From assembly GCA_946185835.1 (NCBI GenBank), contig CAMHKW010000002.1:1-64000 (forward strand): 64,000 nucleotides of DNA, in the 5' to 3' direction. Position numbers and translations under genes: made by a program. The notes below the pieces were generated by a model that worked only from the letters and a program-made list of their open reading frames with translations, had not been told where the DNA came from and ran no database searches. The stretch is from an uncultured Bacteroidales bacterium (GTDB taxonomy: Bacteria; Bacteroidota; Bacteroidia; Bacteroidales; Paludibacteraceae). Positions 35,366 to 43,992 of the stretch are shown here, in pieces. How positions within the stretch are numbered: position 1 is the stretch's first letter; each line of letters starts with the position of its first letter.

Positions 35366-38300
35366 CTATTGTTGTTCGTCTTGGAACTGCTTGATGAGTT
35401 TTCCTAATCTTGCGTTTTCTTCTTTGGTATATCCCCAGTCTTCGATGGCGAAGTTAGCGATATACGATATTGTTACCAGCTCGAGCCATTTGTTCATATT
35501 CTTGTATGATGGCAGTTGCAGCAGTTGTCCGCTCTCACCGCTTCCGAGCGCTTCGAGCGACTCGAACAGTTTCTTTCTGACGTCGGCGTCTGCCGTTTCT
35601 AACTCCTTGATAGAGTAGTTGTCGGACAGCTTGATGTTGTATTTCTCGCTATGCGTCTTAGCGTCGGCAAGTTCTTGCTCGGTGAGATACTTATATCCCA
35701 TATCCATCACGAAGGTGTTGAATATGTTGGTAGCGATGTCGGCTATGAGTGGTATGATTTTGGGTTCGATGGCGTCGGTGAAGTCGACGTATTCGCGTAT
35801 AGCTTCGGCGATGCGGTCGGCAAGTCGCACATGAGCTATCATGCTCTTAAAGCGGTTGTTGAATTCGGCGAGCACCGAGCTATTGAATTTGATAGAGCTG
35901 AAATAGAGGCTGTTCTCGGGTGAGGTGAGGTGCTGCAGCCATTTGTCGATGAGTTCGCGTGCCATGATATGTGCCGGACTGATATTGTCTTGGAAGTCTT
36001 GTCCGAAGAGCACGTTGAGGTCGATGCCCTCTAACATAGGGTCGTCTTTGCCTTCGATGCCGAACACCTTGTTGAGCACGTCCATGTTGTATTGCTCATC
36101 GTCTTTGCGGAAGCTATAGCCGTCGTTTTCGACGCCCTTGATTATTGTCTCGTACTGGTGCGAGCTACTCTTGTCGGGGAGTTTGATGCTGTGTATCATG
36201 TTGGTAAACAGCTCGTCGGTATAGTTAGGCGTGAGTTGCAAGTGTTGTATGAATCGTCCGAAGAAGTCTTGGTGTTTTTCGAGCAGGCTGCTCATCACGA
36301 ATTTGAGTCGTCGTGCGCTTTTGATGCTGTCTTCGAGGTCTTTGGTACGGTCGTTGCGGTGGAACTTAGGGTCGATTTTTTTGATAACCTCTTCTTGGAA
36401 TCGTTCTATCTCGTCGCGTATGGCATTGGTGCGTGCAGTCTGGACGTTGGGTGCGAGTGTGAGTATCTGTTTGAACAGCCAGTATGCGCCGTCGTTACCC
36501 ACGGTAGAGGCTACGTCCCATGCCAGTTCGGGGTCGCGGAAGAACCTCTTGACGTCGTCTGACTGCAAGAACATCTCTTTTATCTGCTGTCTTTCTTCTT
36601 CGTTGAGTTCTTCTTTTTCTTGTCCGGGGTATCCGCTAAACAGGCACGAGGCACCTTCGATTTGTAGTGTCTGGTCGGAGCTGTAGGCGTAGTCGCGCAG
36701 CAGGAAGGTATTGTCGAACGAGCCGGCTTTGGTCCAATGGTCGAACCAGTCGTGCGACCCTGGAAGTATAGCCTCGCCGAGCAGACGGAGGGTGAAGCGT
36801 TGTTTGAAGATGCTGATGTCGGGGCACCACTCTTGTCCGGGTTTCTTGGTGACGACGAGGTCGGTGTTGTATTTGGTGGAGATGACGAACAGTGGCGAGA
36901 TTTTGTAGTCGGCGATACGTTTGCTTCGTGTGTCCACGTCTTTGCCCACGCACTCTTCTACCCATCCGCTCAGGTGGTTGGCTATCTCGCCGCCGGTCAC
37001 ACCGTTGGTATGGTCGTGGCAGAAGAGCAGGATGCTTATCAGTCCCTCTCGCGAATATTTCTGGAACATATAAAAGACCTTCTCGCGCAGCATCAGCTCC
37101 GGCAGCTCTTTCTCTACGTTGTCGGGGCTGTCGATTTTTCTCATCTCGCGTGCACCCGGGAAGTCGAGCAGGTCGAAGCAGACGGAGTCGTCGGCGCCGG
37201 TCTTGTAGAGGAACGAGCGGTTGGCAGGCTCGTCGAGGTGGTATTTGCTTTTGAGATGTTCTACTACCTGTGAGGCACTCATCGAAGTAGTCTTCGACCC
37301 GTGTATCTTGTCGAAGTTAAAACGAATAGGTGCCTCGAGGTCTTGGCGGTCGACATGGTAGATGACCTCTGCTGTTATCAGACTCAGGAAAGCCTTGTCG
37401 ACGACAGCCGACTGTTGCTTGTCGAGCATCACCTGTACCGGACATTTGCCTTGTCCCCCCGACTTAAAGAAAGGCAGTATACCATATTCTTTGTCGATGA
37501 GCGAAGCCACTGTCATCAGTGTGAATGATGTGTCGCTTTTGCTGCGTTTGGGACATAGCGAGTTCAACACCGGCTTGGTGTCGATATACAGTTCGCGGCT
37601 GAAGTTTATCTTCTGATAGTTGGTTATCAGTATCTTCAGCAGAGCCGTGAAGGTGGCGTCGTGTCGCCATAGCCATGCGAACTCGTCGGCGAGGTTCTCG
37701 CAAGGTATCTTGCGTACTGTCAGTGCCATGCAGTCGAACCAGCCGCTGTCTTTGAAGTTGACGGTGGCGGTAGGGTTGGAGTACATGAGGTACTCTTCGA
37801 TGTCGCCTACTTCGTCTTCGGTGACTACATTCTGTACGTTCTGTTTGTCGGCATAGCGGTTGGTGAGCTCTTGCCCTATCTGCTGCAGCTCACTCTTCTC
37901 GTAGTTCTTGTAGCCTTTGACGGAGTTGACGTAGCTGTCGGCAAGCATGGTGATGATGTCGGCGAGCGACATGGTGCGTATCTTGATAGGGTGCTTGGGG
38001 TCGTCCGACACGGTGTCGGTCGAGAAGCGTGTGATGACGCCTGTCGACTCTTGGTTCTTGGTCTTCTGGTTGAAGTTATCGATGAAGTTGAGCTTGTCGC
38101 CGTCTTCGTCGGTGACGCATAGCGGGTGTTCGGGTGAGCTGAGCAGGCTGGTGACGATATACGACTTACCCTTCTGGCTCTCGCCGTAGGCGGCTATGGT
38201 GGGGTTGACGGTGGCGGAGTTGTATTTGCGCTTGAACATACGCCGTTTCTCGACCAGATACTTGAAGTACTCGGTACGTTCGGTCGAGGTCAGATTCTTG

Positions 38301-38368
38301 TTCACCCACTCGATGATGGTGTCTAAGGTCTGTATCTGTTGTTTGAGTTTGTCGGTATTGAGATTCAT
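35366..38368 (-). CDS. srfC: SrfC-like P-loop protein (putative virulence factor family)
   Basis: A 1000-residue homologue of the SrfC family, described from the Salmonella srfABC locus and of unknown biochemical function. The signature is a P-loop GESQKGKSYIVTSLLSS beginning at Gly62, matching the G-x-SQ-x-GKSY form of SrfC. A switch-like LLDFPGAREMRKID lies near 400, and STKYNTD near 490 could be the base-recognition motif. The remaining C-terminal half is long and helical, as in dynamin-like proteins. There is no signal peptide or membrane helix. It follows srfB by 50 nt. Family assignment good; GTPase activity is inference. Confidence 0.85.
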   Translation of the reverse strand: MNLNTDKLKQQIQTLDTIIEWVNKNLTSTERTEYFKYLVEKRRMFKRKYNSATVNPTIAAYGESQKGKSYIVTSLLSSPEHPLCVTDEDGDKLNFIDNFNQKTKNQESTGVITRFSTDTVSDDPKHPIKIRTMSLADIITMLADSYVNSVKGYKNYEKSELQQIGQELTNRYADKQNVQNVVTEDEVGDIEEYLMYSNPTATVNFKDSGWFDCMALTVRKIPCENLADEFAWLWRHDATFTALLKILITNYQKINFSRELYIDTKPVLNSLCPKRSKSDTSFTLMTVASLIDKEYGILPFFKSGGQGKCPVQVMLDKQQSAVVDKAFLSLITAEVIYHVDRQDLEAPIRFNFDKIHGSKTTSMSASQVVEHLKSKYHLDEPANRSFLYKTGADDSVCFDLLDFPGAREMRKIDSPDNVEKELPELMLREKVFYMFQKYSREGLISILLFCHDHTNGVTGGEIANHLSGWVEECVGKDVDTRSKRIADYKISPLFVISTKYNTDLVVTKKPGQEWCPDISIFKQRFTLRLLGEAILPGSHDWFDHWTKAGSFDNTFLLRDYAYSSDQTLQIEGASCLFSGYPGQEKEELNEEERQQIKEMFLQSDDVKRFFRDPELAWDVASTVGNDGAYWLFKQILTLAPNVQTARTNAIRDEIERFQEEVIKKIDPKFHRNDRTKDLEDSIKSARRLKFVMSSLLEKHQDFFGRFIQHLQLTPNYTDELFTNMIHSIKLPDKSSSHQYETIIKGVENDGYSFRKDDEQYNMDVLNKVFGIEGKDDPMLEGIDLNVLFGQDFQDNISPAHIMARELIDKWLQHLTSPENSLYFSSIKFNSSVLAEFNNRFKSMIAHVRLADRIAEAIREYVDFTDAIEPKIIPLIADIATNIFNTFVMDMGYKYLTEQELADAKTHSEKYNIKLSDNYSIKELETADADVRKKLFESLEALGSGESGQLLQLPSYKNMNKWLELVTISYIANFAIEDWGYTKEENARLGKLIKQFQDEQQ

Positions 38369-38418
38369 AGTGCATTCGTTTTTGCGTCGATGATTATAGT
38401 TGTATGTTCTGACTTGTG

Positions 38419-41400
38419 TTAGTCGAAGATGACTCCGTTGTCTAACCAGAATTCGTCTCGTCCGTTTTTGAGGATGAGCGATTGTTCTCTGAGTTCGAGC
38501 AGTGCGGTGCAGTCGTTGCCGTTTCGGTCGATGGCGCTCTGCAGCGTCAGCTCCTCTTTGTTGATTTTATATTGGCGGCTGATGCTGATTTTTATCTGTG
38601 AGAGGTTATATTCGCTGCTGATGTTCACGTCGTCTCTCAGGGATAGGCAGTATATCGGCCGAGCTTCGTAGTAGGCGGTGTTGATTTGTTTGGTTACTAT
38701 ATAATAAGGTAAGAAATGCACCGTCAGCGACTTGCTGCTGTTTTCCGGGCTGAGGGCTATGTCGGCAGTCATGAGTATGTTGTTGGAGCTGTCGTATGGT
38801 CCCATATATTCGGCGGTGGAGCACATGCGTCGTTTCATCTCCGTCATGTTGAACTTCATCTGGTCGATTTTGTTGTTCGAGGCGAGGTATCCCACGTATG
38901 CACCTGTTGCCACTATAGGCTTGAGGTCGGAGAAGTATCCGGTAGAGTCGTGCGAGGGGAACCATGTGCCCACCTTGTAGCAGTTGTGCATCTGCTCGAG
39001 GCTCTTGGCGTTGTCGTTCTTAGGCAGCATACGTACCAGACGGTTCGGGGCAACGGGGAAATACTTGAGGAACAGGTCGGTGACGGGTTCGAGTGACATA
39101 GGTCGCCCTGCCAGCAGCACTACGTCGCAGTTGTAGGCATCGAGAATGATAGACAGCTGCTTGAGCAGTCGTTCCATGCGGGTGCATATACACTCGGTGA
39201 CGAGGGCGGGGGAGTATGACCAGCGCAAGGTGGTGATGTCGAGTCCGAACTTACTCTGCACATATTCGAGCAGGAAGTGGCTCGGGCGGTTGTCGGTGAA
39301 GATCTGCTCATAGCTGAGGTCTTGTGCCGACTCGCCGTTCTTCATCATGTCGAGCATCTTCTGTGCTATGGGTACCGAGATCTGTGTGTTGAAGTCGTTG
39401 CGCATGCGTCGGTCTTCTTGCGACATGTTGTTGTTGTCTTTGGAGAAGAAGTCCATTATCATGGAGTACGCCTGTTCGCGGACGATGCGTTCTCTCTCTT
39501 CGCTCACTGGCTGAGGCTGTTGGCGGAGCAGACGTGCAGTGAGGTGCGAACAAAGCGGTCCATAGCCCTCGACGAAGTCGGTCGACTGGTCGTTGTATAA
39601 TACGATGCGTCGAACTATCTCGTTGAGTATGTCGTCGCCGGCGACGTAGAAGCTGTCCCAGAACAGAGGTACGGGTGTGAGTTCGGCGCCGCCCGGATAT
39701 TGGTTGTACTTGTATGTGCATATCATAAGGTCGGTGGTGCCGGCACCTATGTCTACCGACCCGACGGTGAGCGATGGTCGGTTGTAGCCGTCGGCTGCGA
39801 GCTCGGAGCGCACATGTCCCACGTTGGTGAAGAACTTGTCGCAGTTGCCTTTGTACTTGTCGACAATCTCGGAATACAGATATACGTATTGGCAGCAGCT
39901 TGCCTCGTCGTATGACCAGTCTTTCTCTTTGGGGTCGGCGAAGCCGCTTCCTATCTTCGAGGGTTGTGGCAGCACGTGTATCATAGGCTCCCATTCGGTA
40001 GGGTCGTAGGCTTCTAAGTAGAAGTCGGGTTCGGTGGCTCTAACGATGGCAGCCATGGCGTCGATGGCGCACTGACGCAGCACCTTCTGCTCGGCTTCGG
40101 GCATGGCTGTGGGGCAGGTGATGATGATGTTCGACAGCACACGTTTGCAGTCGATATCGCCGATATGGTTGATATATTCGTAAGAGTTGATTTGGCTCTG
40201 TGCCTGTTGGAAGATCTCGATGAAGACGAAGGTCATCAGTGTTCGCCTCGAATAGCGCACCGAGTTGTCGTACGACATCATGCTGTCCGAGGTTCGGAAG
40301 GTGCCGTCAGGGTTGAGTTGCGAGTTAAGCTCTTTGATGGTGGCGCCGTTGGTCTGTATCAGTGTGTTGGCGTCTTCGAGTTGCAGGAACTCCCACTGCG
40401 ACTTCGAGTGTTTGCCGTCCCACAGGTAGCGCTTCGGGCTGGAGTGGTGCATCAGTATCGCCGACTGTCCTGTAGGTTTGGCGGAGTTGGCTATGAGCCA
40501 CTTGGCTTCTTCGCCGATACGAAGCAGACTCTTGTATCGGAACGTCTCGACGCCCATGTTGCCATCGCCGAATTCGGCGCGGTGGAAAGCGAGGCGCATG
40601 TCGAACGAGCCGTCGTATTTGCGGTAGGGGTTGCTCATGTCTCTCAGACTCATCAGCGTGGCACGTGTGAAGTCCTCACGCTCGACGAACAGACCGCATG
40701 TGCGTGAGTTGCCCACGTCTAAGACGAGGTCTACCTTCACCGTCTTGTCGTCGCTGTTGTAGAGTGTCACCTTCGGGAAGGCACCCAAGGCACGCAGGTT
40801 GGTGAACAGAGCTATGTAGTATGCCATGTGTCGGCAGCGTGCTATCTTGCCGCTGGGCAACTTGAAGTCGGTAGAGTTTTGTGCACCGAAAATCAGTCCG
40901 CCGAAGTAGTCCATCAAGGGTTTGTGTGTGTCGGTGAAAGTGAGCAGATGTCCCACTCGGTTGGCAAGTGCGAAGGTGCTCTGGTGGTCGTTGCTGTTGA
41001 AGAAAGGCAACTCGGCTCTGTCGGCTTCGGCGGGAATGCGCAGGTTGGGAGCCTCCATGGTGGTGGTGTCGAAAGCCCATTCCATGCGGTATCTGCCACC
41101 TTTCTTGAGTTTCTCTATCAGGGTGATACGAAGTCGGCACCATTGTCCCGGGCATGCCAACTTGCTGTTGTCGGCGGTGTCGCAGAAGAACATAGGGGCG
41201 GGAATCCACTTACCCAAGATTTTCTCAAAAGGCGTGTAGTTTTCGCCCGTCTGAGGGTCATACAGCTGAAAACGTCCTTCTATGGTCTGCTCCGAATAGC
41301 AGGTGTCGGCGTCCTCGGCATGCATCATCTTAGGGTTGATTTTGGAGGTGTCGACGACTTGCATACCTGCATTGTCGAGTTCGTCGATCAGCCTGCCGTC

Positions 41401-41637
41401 GGCTGTCATGCGTTGCTTGAGGCAGTTGTTGTCGCTCAGTTCGCTGAGAGTGTACACGGTATTACCGTTTTTGAAAGCGAGCGACAGCCTGTTCTTATCG
41501 GGTGCGATGGCATAATCGATGAAAGTAAGCTGCGGCAACTGACGATCGGCAACCTCCACCGGCTCCGACGGGTCGAATATGATCTCGTCGCTGAAAAACT
41601 GCAAACCACTATTTGCAATGAGGGAAATCTGCTTCAT
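38419..41637 (-). CDS. srfB: SrfB-like actin-fold ATPase family protein
   Basis: A 1072-residue protein clearly of the SrfB family. Conserved segments include VDLVLDVGNSRTCGLF (phosphate-1 loop of the actin/Hsp70 fold, about 300-315), SSPKRYLWDG, RYSRRTLMTF, TCPTAMPEAEQ, VGSVDIGAGTTDLMICTY (phosphate-2 loop, about 620-637) and VVLLAGRPMSLEP (adenosine-region motif, about 838-850). The first 290 residues are a family-specific beta-rich domain. There is no signal peptide. By fold it should bind ATP in the cytoplasm. It is the first gene of the ten-gene locus; 77 nt containing a strong hairpin separate it from thrS. The cellular role of SrfB is not established in any organism I know of. Confidence 0.92.
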   Translation of the reverse strand: MKQISLIANSGLQFFSDEIIFDPSEPVEVADRQLPQLTFIDYAIAPDKNRLSLAFKNGNTVYTLSELSDNNCLKQRMTADGRLIDELDNAGMQVVDTSKINPKMMHAEDADTCYSEQTIEGRFQLYDPQTGENYTPFEKILGKWIPAPMFFCDTADNSKLACPGQWCRLRITLIEKLKKGGRYRMEWAFDTTTMEAPNLRIPAEADRAELPFFNSNDHQSTFALANRVGHLLTFTDTHKPLMDYFGGLIFGAQNSTDFKLPSGKIARCRHMAYYIALFTNLRALGAFPKVTLYNSDDKTVKVDLVLDVGNSRTCGLFVEREDFTRATLMSLRDMSNPYRKYDGSFDMRLAFHRAEFGDGNMGVETFRYKSLLRIGEEAKWLIANSAKPTGQSAILMHHSSPKRYLWDGKHSKSQWEFLQLEDANTLIQTNGATIKELNSQLNPDGTFRTSDSMMSYDNSVRYSRRTLMTFVFIEIFQQAQSQINSYEYINHIGDIDCKRVLSNIIITCPTAMPEAEQKVLRQCAIDAMAAIVRATEPDFYLEAYDPTEWEPMIHVLPQPSKIGSGFADPKEKDWSYDEASCCQYVYLYSEIVDKYKGNCDKFFTNVGHVRSELAADGYNRPSLTVGSVDIGAGTTDLMICTYKYNQYPGGAELTPVPLFWDSFYVAGDDILNEIVRRIVLYNDQSTDFVEGYGPLCSHLTARLLRQQPQPVSEERERIVREQAYSMIMDFFSKDNNNMSQEDRRMRNDFNTQISVPIAQKMLDMMKNGESAQDLSYEQIFTDNRPSHFLLEYVQSKFGLDITTLRWSYSPALVTECICTRMERLLKQLSIILDAYNCDVVLLAGRPMSLEPVTDLFLKYFPVAPNRLVRMLPKNDNAKSLEQMHNCYKVGTWFPSHDSTGYFSDLKPIVATGAYVGYLASNNKIDQMKFNMTEMKRRMCSTAEYMGPYDSSNNILMTADIALSPENSSKSLTVHFLPYYIVTKQINTAYYEARPIYCLSLRDDVNISSEYNLSQIKISISRQYKINKEELTLQSAIDRNGNDCTALLELREQSLILKNGRDEFWLDNGVIFD

Positions 41638-41678
41638 ATCTGAGTATAATGTGTCTGTTCAGAGTATTAGAATTGGTG

Positions 41679-41706
41679 CGAAGGACCACGGCCGGGTAGT
41701 CCTTCG
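41679..41706 (-). promoter_or_regulatory. GC-rich hairpin between thrS and srfB
   Basis: CGAAGGAC (41679-41686) and GTCCTTCG (41699-41706) form a perfect 8-bp stem with a 12-nt GC-rich loop. On the minus strand it lies just past the thrS stop, with no T run after it, so it may be a weak terminator, processing site or attenuator for the srfB transcript. Confidence 0.55.
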
Positions 41707-41715
41707 CTAAGTTGT

Positions 41716-43677
41716 TTAGTACGCGTTCATCTGTTCGCTGACGATGCGTTTGATGGTGTCGGCAAACTCCTGTACCGTCATCTGCCCTTTCTCTTCGGCT
41801 CCTTGTTGGCGTACGCTGACCAAGCCTTGCTCAGCCTCTTTCTCGCCCACGATGAGCATATAAGGTATTCGTTTGAGTTCGTTGTCGCGTATCTTGCGTC
41901 CGATCTTCTCGTTGCGGTCGTCGACGATGGTGCGTATGTCTTGTTGGTCGAGTATCTTCTGCACCTGCCATGCGTATTCGTTCGACTTCTCGCTGACGGG
42001 CAGCACCACCACTTGGTCGGGTGTGAGCCAGAGTGGGAACTTGCCGGCGGTATGCTCGATGAGCACTGCCACGAAACGTTCCATCGAGCCGAACGGGGCA
42101 CGGTGTATCATCACCGGACGGTGCTTCTGGTTGTCTTCGCCGACGTACTCTAACTCGAAGCGCTCGGGTAGGTTGTAGTCGACTTGTATGGTGCCAAGCT
42201 GCCAGCGGCGTCCTAAGGCGTCTTTGACCATGAAGTCGAGCTTGGGACCATAGAAAGCAGCCTCGCCCGTTTCTACACGAGCCTTCAGACCTTTCTCGGC
42301 GCAGGCATCGATGATGGCTTGCTCAGCTTTTGCCCATACCTCGTCGGAACCTACATATTTAGCGCGGTTGTTGGGGTCGCGAAGTGAGATCTGAGCCTCG
42401 AAGTTATCGAAGTTCAAGGCGCGGAAGATAATCTGAATGATATCCATGACGCGAATAAACTCCTCTTTGACTTGGTCGGGACGGCAGAAGATATGTGCGT
42501 CGTCTTGTGTGAACGAACGTACGCGTGTCAGACCGTGCAGCTCGCCCGACTGCTCGTAGCGGTATACGGTGCCGAACTCAGCGCAGCGGAAGGGCAGGTC
42601 CTTGTACGAGCGCGGCGAGTTCTTATAGATGGCGCAGTGGTGCGGGCAGTTCATAGGCTTAAGCAAGTATACCTCGCCCTCTTCGGGAGTGGTGATAGGC
42701 TGGAACGAGTCCTTGCCGTAGTGATCCCAGTGGCCGGAGGTGACATACAGGTTCTTAGAGCCGATATGAGGAGTGATGACCTGCTGATAGCCATAGCGCT
42801 TCTGTATCTTCTTGAGGAAGTCCTCGAGTCTGAGACGCAGGGCAGTACCCTTTGGCAGCCAGATAGGCAGACCTTTTCCCACCATGTCGGAGAACATAAA
42901 CAGCTCGAGCTCTTTGCCGATACGGCGGTGGTCGCGTTTCTTAGCCTCTTCGAGCAGTGCTAAGTATTCGTCGAGCATCGACTTCTTAGGGAACGAGATG
43001 CCGTAGATACGTGTCATCATCGGGCGTGAGGCGTCTCCGCGCCAGTAGGCGGCAGCACACGAGAGAATCTTGACAGCCTTGATGGGCGCGGTAGAGGGTA
43101 GGTGAGGGCCCTTGCACAGGTCGGTGAAGTCGCCCTGCGTATATGTGGTGATGGTGCCGTCTTCGAGCTCGCCGATAAGCTCACATTTATATGTCTGACC
43201 TTTCGACTCGAAGTCGCGCATGGCATCAGCCTTGCTTATCTCTCGTCTGACGAGCTGCTCTTTGCGCTGTTGCAGCTCCTGCATCTTCTTCTCTATCAAA
43301 GGCAGGTCGGCTTCGCGAATAGCCTGATTGTCGGACGGCAAGACGTCATAGTAGAAGCCGTTCTCAATAGCCGGACCGATACCGAACTGAATGCCCGGAT
43401 AAAGCTCTTGCAATGCCTCTGCCATCAGGTGCGACGAGGTGTGCCAGAAGGCATGCTTAGCTTCGGCATCGTCCCACTTATGAAGCTTCAAACAGCAGTC
43501 ACAAGTCAAAGGTAAAGTAAGGTCGACTTGAACGTAATTGTCAGAACCGGAAGGTTTAATACTTGCAGCCAGCACCTCTTGTGCTAACCGTTGACTGATA
43601 GACTCAGCCACTTGCAGCGACGTAACGCCCTCATCGTAAGAGCGAACGCTGCCATCAGGAAATGTGATGTTAATCAT
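41716..43677 (-). CDS. thrS: Threonine-tRNA ligase
   Basis: Class II aminoacyl-tRNA synthetase of 653 residues charging tRNA-Thr. Domains in order: TGS (about 1-60, starting [10 protein letters not shown]), the editing domain with [10 protein letters not shown] (about 77-86) and the catalytic core with [10 protein letters not shown] (zinc Cys, about 345). The core continues with [10 protein letters not shown], the class II motif 2 region [14 protein letters not shown] and [13 protein letters not shown] (motif 3), and an anticodon-binding domain ends the chain. Full length with all motifs. Its own promoter lies upstream at 43789-43818. Confidence 0.97.
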   Translation of the reverse strand: MINITFPDGSVRSYDEGVTSLQVAESISQRLAQEVLAASIKPSGSDNYVQVDLTLPLTCDCCLKLHKWDDAEAKHAFWHTSSHLMAEALQELYPGIQFGIGPAIENGFYYDVLPSDNQAIREADLPLIEKKMQELQQRKEQLVRREISKADAMRDFESKGQTYKCELIGELEDGTITTYTQGDFTDLCKGPHLPSTAPIKAVKILSCAAAYWRGDASRPMMTRIYGISFPKKSMLDEYLALLEEAKKRDHRRIGKELELFMFSDMVGKGLPIWLPKGTALRLRLEDFLKKIQKRYGYQQVITPHIGSKNLYVTSGHWDHYGKDSFQPITTPEEGEVYLLKPMNCPHHCAIYKNSPRSYKDLPFRCAEFGTVYRYEQSGELHGLTRVRSFTQDDAHIFCRPDQVKEEFIRVMDIIQIIFRALNFDNFEAQISLRDPNNRAKYVGSDEVWAKAEQAIIDACAEKGLKARVETGEAAFYGPKLDFMVKDALGRRWQLGTIQVDYNLPERFELEYVGEDNQKHRPVMIHRAPFGSMERFVAVLIEHTAGKFPLWLTPDQVVVLPVSEKSNEYAWQVQKILDQQDIRTIVDDRNEKIGRKIRDNELKRIPYMLIVGEKEAEQGLVSVRQQGAEEKGQMTVQEFADTIKRIVSEQMNAY

Positions 43678-43992
43678 AAAAATTTAGATACCATGTACTC
43701 AGCCATGGTTGATAATGAGTGATTTATAAACCTACAAATGTTTATTGCCCTTCCCATACAATCGGATACGGGCATTATATTCAGTCTGCAAAATTACAAA
43801 ATAATTTCGAATTACAAAATCTTTTGACTATATTTTGTTATGTTATTGCCTTGCGACCTCAAAAATGTAAAAATCTTTCGTTGCTCTTTGCACTTTGCAA
43901 ATATTTTTGTACCTTTGTGGCGTTTTGCGTGGACTTGAGTGTTTTGGTATGCTCATGCGCGAAGTTTTGTAGAATCTAAAAAATAGTAGTTT
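43678..43992. promoter_or_regulatory. Divergent thrS and sppA promoter region
   Basis: Minus strand, for thrS: TTTG (43815-43818), 18-nt spacer, TAATTTTG (43789-43796), giving a leader of about 105 nt. Plus strand, for sppA: TTTG (43887-43890), 19-nt spacer, TACCTTTG (43910-43917). Both fit the Bacteroidota consensus. The 86-codon open frame across this region has no gene-like features. I see no T-box, which would be unexpected in this phylum. Confidence 0.72.

Noticed and set aside
22422-41637. Type VI secretion or contractile-injection cluster
   Set aside because: No sheath, tube, baseplate, VgrG or ClpV-type genes; the SrfB/SrfC signatures explain the two largest cytoplasmic proteins better.
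43719-43979. 86-codon plus-strand frame upstream of sppA
   Set aside because: It spans the thrS and sppA promoter elements and has no coding character.
43678-43992. T-box leader for thrS
   Set aside because: No specifier stem or antiterminator T-box sequence was seen, and T-boxes are not expected in this phylum.
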